Positions 50,222-57,165 of a DNA stretch of 64,000 bases are shown here, in pieces. The notes under the pieces were generated by a model. The model did no database searches, had not been told where the DNA came from, and was given only the letters and a program-made list of their open reading frames with translations. The position numbers and the translations under genes were made by a program. This stretch comes from an uncultured Myxococcales bacterium (GTDB taxonomy: Bacteria; Myxococcota_A; UBA9042). The stretch is from positions 124,001-188,000 of the forward strand of contig CAIYBN010000144.1 in the NCBI GenBank assembly GCA_903924465.1, written 5' to 3'. The first letter of the stretch is position 1; every line of letters begins with the position of its first letter.

Positions 50222-50343
50222 GCGACCGGAAGGTCGCACGCCCGCACCGCAGGTGCGCAAAGAGCGGACGTAAGTCCGCAACGTGCGCCCCGAGCCGTTC
50301 GGATCGCGGCGCCGAGCGTCCGCACGAGCGTACTGGCGGACGC
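50222..50343. repeat. Cluster of four short perfect hairpins
   Basis: Within the 266-bp gap: GCGACC-GGAA-GGTCGC at 50222-50237, CGCACC-GCA-GGTGCG at 50243-50257, GCGGAC-GTAA-GTCCGC at 50264-50279, and GCGTCCGC with GCGGACGC around a 12-nt loop at 50316-50343. The three short ones differ in stem sequence but keep 6 bp, and two have GNRA tetraloops. Spacing between them is only 5-6 bp. Could be REP-like elements, an RNA array, or terminators after the TPR lipoprotein gene. No protein-coding potential. Confidence 0.7.
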
Positions 50344-50465
50344 AAGCGTTACGAAACCGGATCAAAATACCCCTGCACCGACGACGCCAGCCGCTTGTCG
50401 GGCGCGCACTCTCCTGACAGAATCCCGGCTCATCTCGCGCCTTGGTGGCGCTATCTTGGGTTGCC

Positions 50466-52088
50466 ATGCAGCGTTTGAAGTCCTTCCGTCCACTCTTTGC
50501 CGCGTTGCTCGTGGTCTCGCTCGTGACTGCGTGCGGCACTGGGCCCAAGAAGAAGAAGTCCGCCGTGAAGAGCGAAGCCGCGGCGATGGGCGTGGCGGAA
50601 GTCATGGAGATGCGGCGCAAACGCGTGATGGCGACGCTGCCGGAAGGCGATGACCTCACCGGCGACGAGCACCCGTGGCTGGCGTGGCTGAAGAAGGGCG
50701 TGGCGGTGTCGCCGGCCAACGAGCTGCGCAAGGCCGCGACCGCCGTGGAGAATACGCCGGTCGCGGAGCAGGCCGAGGCGCTGGCGAAGTGGGCGGAAGC
50801 CGCGCGGGCGTACTACCAGGACGAGAAGCTGGAGCCGAACGAGTACTGGACGACGCTGGCGACGGCGCGGCGGCTCTCGGTCGGTGCGCCGTGGGAAGCG
50901 GACATGGAGTTCGAGAAGCTGATGTTCCACGCCGCGGAACTGGCGCGGTCGTGGACGCTGTTTGACTCCGATCGCCACGACGACCGCGTGCTGCGCTTCT
51001 TCACGTACTGGAAATTCGTCTTCGATTTCAACCCGAAGACCGGTATCTACGAGGACGAAGTCAACTGGGTGTGCGCCAACAAGCTGGGCGACTACTGCAA
51101 CGCGATTCCGATGGAAGAGCGGCCGACGCAGGTGCAGAAGAAATACTACGAAGGCGTGATTGCGCAGATCGAGGCGTACAAGCTGAAGTTCGCGACCAGT
51201 CCGTGGAATCCGCTGCTCGACCGCTTTGCCGCCAAATACAAGGACAAGCTGGCGAAGGTGCCGAAGTTTGAAGAATACCCGATCTTTCCGGGCATCCGCT
51301 CGACCTTTGCTGCGCCGCTGGGCGGCAACGCGGTGCTGACGATCACCGACAAGGGCGTCAACTTGATGGACAACCAACTGCGCAAGCCGGAAGACGGCTG
51401 GAAGCCGGATTGGACGCCGGACGCGAAGCTGGCGGAAGACATCAGCAAACTGGTGGAAGCGGTGCGGTCGACGACGCAGTCGCAGTACAACCAGTCCAAC
51501 ATCCTGCTGGTCACGCTGGCGGATGTGCCAATGCGCTATCTGGAAGCGGCGCTGCGGGCGACGATCGTTGGCGAACACGCGAAGGAATGGTCGACGGCGT
51601 GGCTGGTCGGGCGGCGGCGCGGCGACGGCTCGAATCGCCGGGCGGGCTACCAGATCACGATCCTGCCGCTGGCGGCGGCGGGCGACAAGAAGAACCACGT
51701 CGATCCGACGGTGAACAAGACGGTGCCGTTCAGCTTCACCTTGGACAAAAAGAAGTGGCAGTGCCTGGCTTGGGCGAATGTCGGCAAGGATCCGTATGAG
51801 GCCAAGGCGTTCCAGTCGATCGTGTTCCACGACGGCAAGCTGATTCACGCCGCGCGCATCTCGGGTACCGGCGCGCTCACGGGCGATCAGGCGGCACCGA
51901 GCGATGGCGAAGGCGGTCGGCTGGAAGCTTGGGGCGATGCGCAGGCGACGTCGATCGTCGTGGCCGTGCCGGAGACGGCGAGCTACAAGCAGTTGCTGGA
52001 AGCCATGAACGGTGTGGCGCTGCGCTGCGACGTGGAAGGTTGCAAAGTGCCGCGCGTCCAGCCGGTGTTCCTGGCGACCTGCAAGTAA
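50466..52088 (+). CDS. Lipoprotein of unknown function flanked by hairpin clusters
   Basis: A 540-residue lipoprotein (signal peptide ending VVSLVTACGT) with a basic KKKKS stretch right after the lipid Cys, unusual among the window's lipoproteins, which have acidic stalks. The first half is helical (WAEAARAYYQDEKLEPNEY); the second half (about 290-540) alternates beta strands and contains AVLTITDKGVNLMDNQL and VTLADVPMRYLEAAL. I do not recognise any family. It stands alone, with 266 bp before and 314 bp after it, both filled with short hairpins. Confidence 0.85.
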   Translation: MQRLKSFRPLFAALLVVSLVTACGTGPKKKKSAVKSEAAAMGVAEVMEMRRKRVMATLPEGDDLTGDEHPWLAWLKKGVAVSPANELRKAATAVENTPVAEQAEALAKWAEAARAYYQDEKLEPNEYWTTLATARRLSVGAPWEADMEFEKLMFHAAELARSWTLFDSDRHDDRVLRFFTYWKFVFDFNPKTGIYEDEVNWVCANKLGDYCNAIPMEERPTQVQKKYYEGVIAQIEAYKLKFATSPWNPLLDRFAAKYKDKLAKVPKFEEYPIFPGIRSTFAAPLGGNAVLTITDKGVNLMDNQLRKPEDGWKPDWTPDAKLAEDISKLVEAVRSTTQSQYNQSNILLVTLADVPMRYLEAALRATIVGEHAKEWSTAWLVGRRRGDGSNRRAGYQITILPLAAAGDKKNHVDPTVNKTVPFSFTLDKKKWQCLAWANVGKDPYEAKAFQSIVFHDGKLIHAARISGTGALTGDQAAPSDGEGGRLEAWGDAQATSIVVAVPETASYKQLLEAMNGVALRCDVEGCKVPRVQPVFLATCK

Positions 52089-52402
52089 GGCGTCGTGCCG
52101 CGTGTGGGCTGTCGTGAGGCGGTTTCGGGACGCTTGCGTCTGCTGCTGCGCCCGTAGAGGCGAACGGCGTGGCGATCCTGGACGGCTTGGGGCGCGCTTT
52201 GCGACCTTACGGTCGCTCTGCGTCACGGCGCGTGCACCTCTCCATCCGCCCGGCCCGCGCACGGAAGTGCGCAATCCCCCATCAGAAGCTTGCCGGAGCG
52301 CGCCGCCGCTGTGCTCAGACGGCGCACTGATGTACGGACGCGTTCCGAAACCACATGCCGGCCGGCCAAGGCCAAAAGGACTCACGACCAGCCGCGCCGA
52401 AA
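52089..52402. repeat. 314-bp gap with two perfect hairpins of the same type
   Basis: GCGACC-TTAC-GGTCGC at 52201-52216 and GCGCAC-GGAA-GTGCGC at 52257-52272. The first repeats the stem of the hairpin at 50222-50237 and, read on the minus strand, has a GTAA loop; the second has GGAA. Apart from these the region between the convergent lipoprotein genes shows nothing that I can support as a gene. Confidence 0.62.
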
Positions 52403-53083
52403 TCACGGCTCATTGGCGTAGTACGTGCCATATACCTTGGCGATAGCGGCTTGTCCGTCCGGGGTGAAATGCGGTCCGCCGAGGATGAAGACGTCGCAGT
52501 TCGGCGCTTCGAACTTGGGCGCAGCGGTCACAAGGCCAGGATACGCGGCAACGACCTTGGCAATCGCGGCGTCGATGAACGGTTGCACGATGGTTTCCTG
52601 GTTCGTCGCATCCGGGCACGGCTGGTTGCCCGGCGCGCGCAGCATCGTCAACAAGTCGATGCGCTTGACGTTCGGGTACTTGACCTTCAGGTTCTCAACG
52701 ACTGCGGTCAACGCGGCCGTCCATTGGTCCACCGTCGTGTAGTCCCAGTTGCAGCCGGTGAAGAGGATGCGGTCCGGATTGTTGGAATTCTGCGTGCAGG
52801 GCGAGACGACCGGCGTGGTCCAGACGGTGTTGGTCGGATCGGCCCAGAGATCGACGTAGGCGTGCGTCAGCGTGATGGCCTGCCAGCGGCCGTCGGTGAC
52901 CGCCGTCTCGAAGCCAGCGGCGTACCATTCGCCGGTGACGGACAAGCCCATGACCTGATTGCAGACGAAGCTCTGGCTGCTCACGGCATCGGCGCCCGAA
53001 GCGGCGGCACCGGACGAGGTGGAACAGGCCGCCAGGAGCACGGCCAAGCAGGACAGGAAGGTCGCGGAAGGTGTCGATCGCAT
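52403..53083 (-). CDS. SGNH-hydrolase-like lipoprotein
   Basis: A 226-residue lipoprotein (signal peptide ending LAVLLAACST). The domain begins with VMGLSVTGEWYAAGFE, in the place of the GDS block, and ends with ILGGPHFTPDGQAAIAKVY, which resembles the Asp-x-x-His block of SGNH esterases, although Asp is replaced by Gly-Pro here. PNVKRIDLLTMLRAPGN in the middle fits the Rossmann-like flavodoxin fold. AGGAG lies 8 bp before the ATG. A deacetylase or esterase acting on polysaccharide is suggested by the divergent lyase and hydrolase genes; this is inference. Confidence 0.78.
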   Translation of the reverse strand: MRSTPSATFLSCLAVLLAACSTSSGAAASGADAVSSQSFVCNQVMGLSVTGEWYAAGFETAVTDGRWQAITLTHAYVDLWADPTNTVWTTPVVSPCTQNSNNPDRILFTGCNWDYTTVDQWTAALTAVVENLKVKYPNVKRIDLLTMLRAPGNQPCPDATNQETIVQPFIDAAIAKVVAAYPGLVTAAPKFEAPNCDVFILGGPHFTPDGQAAIAKVYGTYYANEP

Positions 53084-53331
53084 CTCTGCAACTCCTGGTG
53101 GCTTGGTCGCCGGCGCCGGTGGATTCCCCCGGCAGTATCCGCACAGCCCGGCACGCCCGTCAACGCGGGTTGCAACGCATGGTGCGCCGGACGCAAGTGC
53201 TTCACATGCTGGCGCAAAGGGCGGCTTGACGCGTGGATCCGGCCAGTCCAGACTGCCCGGCTGCCCGGATCTGGCGCGGTCAACGTGGTGTTGGCCTTCT
53301 GTCGGCTGTCGCATCCAGCGGAGGAATGCCC

Positions 53332-55599
53332 ATGACCGGCCACGCTCACACACGCTTGACCTGGCGGCTTGCGCTTCTGCTCGGCCTGACGTTCGCGCTT
53401 TTGGCGTCGTGTACCACGCCAGCCGCAGCGCCGACCTCGGATGCGGATGCAGCGGTCGAAACCGACACGACCGGCGTGTCACCCTCCTCGCATCCCCGCC
53501 TGATGTACGCGCCGGAACACAAGGCCATCCTTGTCGCACGGGAGCACGTCGCGCCGTTTGACGCCGTCTGGACGCGGCTGCGTGCCCAGGCTGCGGCCAT
53601 TCCGGCGGCTGTGGCGCCCAAGACCTGGGATGCCGGCGTCTGGTCGCAATATGCTTCCGCGGCGCAGGCGAATGCCATCCTCGCGTGGGCCTTTGACGAT
53701 GCCGCAGCGGCTGCCAAGTCCAAGCAGCTCCTGCTCGCATTCCAGGACAACCTGGAGGACAACAACGACGGCGATCTGGACATCCACATGCAGTCGGTGC
53801 TGCTGCCTTTTGCCAGCACCTGGGACCTGCTGCTGGCGACGCCGTGGATCACCGCGGCGGAGGCGAAACAGGCGCAGACGGTCATCGCCAGCGTGACGCG
53901 CAAGTTCGTGGCGCGCTATCTGGACGATTCCTTTGGCCGGATGTTCTCGTTGGTCGTGACGCAGAACAACCATCCGCTGCGCGCCGCGTCGGCCATCGGC
54001 TACGTCGCGCTGGCGTTTCCGGATGATCCCGACGCGCCCCGCTGGCTGGATTGGGCGACCGATCAGATGGATTACCTGCTGGGACCGAAGGGCCACTATG
54101 TGCAGAGCGACGGCGGGGTGAGCGAAGGGCCCTTCTACTTCTCGTTCGGCTTTGCCGCGGTCGCGCCATTCCTGCTCGCGCTGGACCGCAACAGCCCGGC
54201 GAACGTCGTGCACCACCACATGTGCTTGACCCGCAACGACGTGGATCCCTGGGACGACAACGGCTGCGTGGAGGGCGAGCCGTTCACGATGGTCAACCCG
54301 CTGCGTGATCCCACCTTCCTGTCGACGCTCGACTGGTCGGTCTCGCTGCGGCGGCCCTCGGGATTGCGCGCGGTGCTCAATGACACGCACATGGCCGTCA
54401 CCGATGGCGCCGCGTTGACGACCTCGCTCGGCGGCGGGAGCTACCTGATCTGGGATTGGGGCACGAACGCCGTGCTGCCGTTTGACACCCAAAAGTTCGA
54501 CAACCTGACGCCCTGGTATCTGGCCTACGTCTCCGACGCCGTGCCGCAGCCGCCGCCGTGGCGCAATCGCTTCTTTCCCGCAGCCGGCCACGCCGTGTTC
54601 CGCTCGGGCTGGGGAACAGAAGACTTGTGGCTGTTGCTCGTCGCCGACCACGGTCCGGCGCGCAAGACCTTGCACAACCACGCCGATGGCGCGTCGTTTG
54701 CCCTCTCCGCTTATGGCGAGGACCTGCTGATCGACACCGGCTACTACAAGCCGGATTCGATGAACAATCCGCTGACGACCGACTCGCCTTCACACAACGT
54801 GATTCTGGTCGAAGGCGTCGGTGCGCCCAAGCGCGGCTTGCTGGATACCTGGGGCGATACCGACGCGTTCCTCGAAAACACGGTGGACGGTGAAGCAGTC
54901 GCCTGGGCCGAGGGGCGCGTGGCCTATGAGAAAGCCGAGATCCGCCGCGGCGTGGCGTTCGTCCGCAAGCGCTATTTCGTGGTCGCGGACCGGATCAGCA
55001 GCGAAGTGACCACGCCGCGCACGTTCCAATGGCGCGCGCACCTGTGGGCCGGCTTTGACGTGGGCGGCACCTACGCCATCCAGGGAAGCCACCTGACGGT
55101 GGATCGCCCGCTCGCGGGGCTGGCGATTGCGGCAACGACCACCGAAGGCGCTCCGACGTTCATCGAGCCGCCGTTCAAGGCGCTGCAGCCGCCACACGTG
55201 CATGACATCGATGGCTCCGGCAATCACGCGGTGGCGGATGCGACCATTTCTGCCATCGCGCCCGGCTTCCTCGTCGTGCTCGCCCCGTACAAAGCGGGCG
55301 CGACGAGCGATGACGGGCCACTGACCGTGACGACCGTTGCGACTGGTGCGGCGAGCTGTGCCTGGACCATCGCTGGCACGACTGCCGGGACCGCATGGCA
55401 CGACGTGGCTTGGCTGCGCAATGCCGGCGCCGCGACGCAACTGACGGTTTCCGGTCATACCGTGGAGACAGACGCCGCGTTCGTGCTGCTCTCGCAAGGG
55501 GGCGACTATGCGCTCGTCGCGGGCGGGACGCATGTCTCCCTGGATGGCGTGGCGCTCGTCACCGGCAACACCGCACCGGTGGCCGTCGTTGCACATTGA
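53332..55599 (+). CDS. Heparinase II/III-type polysaccharide lyase lipoprotein
   Basis: A 755-residue lipoprotein (signal peptide ending LTFALLASCTT). A short acidic stalk leads to an alpha/alpha toroid (about 50-380; HPRLMYAPEHKAIL, then FDDAAAAAKSKQLLLAF). The heparinase II/III beta-sandwich region follows, with GHAVFRSGWGTEDLWLLL and HNHADGASFALSAYGEDLL, the family's His-rich core. It should cleave uronic-acid-containing polysaccharide by beta-elimination. The second ATG at 53332 is chosen since GGAGG lies 7 bp upstream; 53326 is too close. The product, an unsaturated uronate sugar, would suit the GH105-type enzyme encoded 52 bp downstream. Confidence 0.9.
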   Translation: MTGHAHTRLTWRLALLLGLTFALLASCTTPAAAPTSDADAAVETDTTGVSPSSHPRLMYAPEHKAILVAREHVAPFDAVWTRLRAQAAAIPAAVAPKTWDAGVWSQYASAAQANAILAWAFDDAAAAAKSKQLLLAFQDNLEDNNDGDLDIHMQSVLLPFASTWDLLLATPWITAAEAKQAQTVIASVTRKFVARYLDDSFGRMFSLVVTQNNHPLRAASAIGYVALAFPDDPDAPRWLDWATDQMDYLLGPKGHYVQSDGGVSEGPFYFSFGFAAVAPFLLALDRNSPANVVHHHMCLTRNDVDPWDDNGCVEGEPFTMVNPLRDPTFLSTLDWSVSLRRPSGLRAVLNDTHMAVTDGAALTTSLGGGSYLIWDWGTNAVLPFDTQKFDNLTPWYLAYVSDAVPQPPPWRNRFFPAAGHAVFRSGWGTEDLWLLLVADHGPARKTLHNHADGASFALSAYGEDLLIDTGYYKPDSMNNPLTTDSPSHNVILVEGVGAPKRGLLDTWGDTDAFLENTVDGEAVAWAEGRVAYEKAEIRRGVAFVRKRYFVVADRISSEVTTPRTFQWRAHLWAGFDVGGTYAIQGSHLTVDRPLAGLAIAATTTEGAPTFIEPPFKALQPPHVHDIDGSGNHAVADATISAIAPGFLVVLAPYKAGATSDDGPLTVTTVATGAASCAWTIAGTTAGTAWHDVAWLRNAGAATQLTVSGHTVETDAAFVLLSQGGDYALVAGGTHVSLDGVALVTGNTAPVAVVAH

Positions 55600-55651
55600 G
55601 CCTGCCGCGCTGGCGGAATTCGCGCCCGTCCTGCATCCCAAGGAGTCCCGG

Positions 55652-56833
55652 ATGAATCGTCTTGCCTGCCTGCTGCCGGTCCTGCTGCTCTGCGCTTGCC
55701 ACGCCGCGTCGTCAGCCACGCCCGCAGCCGCGCCGTTTGACTGGTGCATGGCATCCACGCCGCCGGACGAGGCTTGTTTCGCCGCCAAGCGGGATCCCAC
55801 TTCGGCCAACGTGGCGCTCGCGCTGGCGATCGCCCGGCGGCAGGCCGTCGTGAATGCCAAGGCGGACTTGCCGTGGAGCTGGGGCGGCGCGGTGCAGATG
55901 GCGTCCTTTGTCGACCTGAACCGCGTCACCGGCGATGCGCCGACGCTCGGCTATGCGCAAGCCTGGCTGGATGTGAACCTGGCGGCCGGCTACACCATGA
56001 CGACCAGCGACACCGCGGCGCCAACCGGCGTGGCCGTGCCGATCTGGAAGGCGACCGGCGATGCCAAGTACAAGAAGCCCATCGACGATTTTCTTGCCTA
56101 CATCGACCACGTGGCGCTGCGGACGCCCGAGGGCGGCCTCAACCACCTGGGTTCCTCGGACCTGCTCGGCGTGGCGCTGTGGGTGGACTCGCTGTTCATG
56201 TTCGGCCAGCCACTGGTGCGTCTGACCCTGGCGACGGGCGACCCGGCGCCGCTGAACGAGATGGGCAAGCAGGTGGGCATCTTCATCGATCGGCTGCAGG
56301 ATGCCAATGGCTTCTTCCACCACGCCACGGAGAACGCGCTGGTTCAGGACCCGGACGTGTTCTGGGGTCGCGGCAACGGCTGGGTGGTCTGGGCGCTGGC
56401 GGACTACCTGCGGGCGCGACAGCTGCGCGGCGAGACCGACGCAAAGGCGGAGGCAGCGCTGCTAAAGCTCGCGTGGGCGGTCATCGCCAGTCAGGACCCG
56501 ACCACGGGCCTGTGGTGGACCGTGCTGAACCGGCCGGGCGAGACCTATCTGGAGACCTCGGCCTCAGCGCTGTTCGCGGCAGGGCTGGCCCGCGGCTGGC
56601 GGATCGGCGTGCTGCCGGACAACGTGCTGCCGGTGATCGCCAAGGCGATGGCCGGGGTGAAGACGAAGATTGTCAAAGGGCCGGATGGCTGGGTGGTGAC
56701 CGGTGTGTCGGGACCGACCAACGTCGGCACGTTCATGACCTACCAGTCGGTACCGGTACAGGATGACTTGCCGTATGGCATCGGTGCCGTGGTGCTTGCG
56801 CTGATCGAGACGTCAGGACTGCCGGAGCAGTGA
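55652..56833 (+). CDS. GH88/GH105-type unsaturated glycuronyl hydrolase lipoprotein
   Basis: A 393-residue lipoprotein (signal peptide ending VLLLCACHA) with an alpha/alpha-barrel of glycoside hydrolase family 105/88 type. Visible family residues are LPWSWGGAVQMASFVDL, LGVALWVDSLFMFGQPL with the catalytic Asp, and VFWGRGNGWVVWALADYL, which is the GH105 signature. These enzymes hydrate and remove the unsaturated uronic acid left by polysaccharide lyases. AAGGAG lies 7 bp before the ATG. It follows the lyase gene in one transcript, and the tandem hairpin array begins 62 bp downstream of its stop. Confidence 0.9.
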   Translation: MNRLACLLPVLLLCACHAASSATPAAAPFDWCMASTPPDEACFAAKRDPTSANVALALAIARRQAVVNAKADLPWSWGGAVQMASFVDLNRVTGDAPTLGYAQAWLDVNLAAGYTMTTSDTAAPTGVAVPIWKATGDAKYKKPIDDFLAYIDHVALRTPEGGLNHLGSSDLLGVALWVDSLFMFGQPLVRLTLATGDPAPLNEMGKQVGIFIDRLQDANGFFHHATENALVQDPDVFWGRGNGWVVWALADYLRARQLRGETDAKAEAALLKLAWAVIASQDPTTGLWWTVLNRPGETYLETSASALFAAGLARGWRIGVLPDNVLPVIAKAMAGVKTKIVKGPDGWVVTGVSGPTNVGTFMTYQSVPVQDDLPYGIGAVVLALIETSGLPEQ

Positions 56834-56895
56834 GGGCGGGAACCGCCGCGCAGCAGCAGAATGACGCCAGCACCGGCTGGGGTGACCGTCTGACG

Positions 56896-57110
56896 GTTGC
56901 AAGATAGGCACTCATGCCTACTCAGTGCCCATCCAGCAGTTGCGGGATGGGCACTCATGCCGACCAAGTGCCCATCTAGCAGTTGCAGGATAGGCACCCA
57001 TGCCGACTGAGTGCCTATCTTGCAGTTGCGGGATGGGCACTCATGCCTACCAAGTGACCATCTAGCAGTTGCGGGATGGCCACTCATGCCGACCAAGTGA
57101 GTATCCTGCA
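56896..57110. repeat. Five tandem 43-bp hairpin units
   Basis: Units at 56896-56938, 56939-56981, 56982-57024, 57025-57067 and 57068-57110, all exactly 43 bp, without spacers. Each starts GTTGC and ends GCA. Inside, positions 8-17 (GATGGGCACT in unit 2) pair with 29-38 (AGTGCCCATC) around an 11-nt loop starting CATGCC. Unit 3 has GATAGGCAC with GTGCCTATC, a compensatory pair change. Units 1 and 4 have one mismatch each; unit 5 is the most diverged. The period is not a multiple of 3 and the array is noncoding. It fills most of the 332 bp between convergent GH105-type and ftsK genes; the rest shows nothing. Confidence 0.92.
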
Positions 57111-57165
57111 AGTGCTGAGGGGCTGCCGCGCAGGACTCGGGCCAAGGTCAGCGCCGCCACGATGC

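Noticed and set aside
53326-53331. ATG at 53326 as start of the lyase
   Set aside because: The Shine-Dalgarno GGAGG at 53320-53324 is only 1 bp away; the next ATG has proper spacing.
56896-57110. CRISPR array
   Set aside because: The 43-bp units follow one another without unique spacers, and no cas gene is near.
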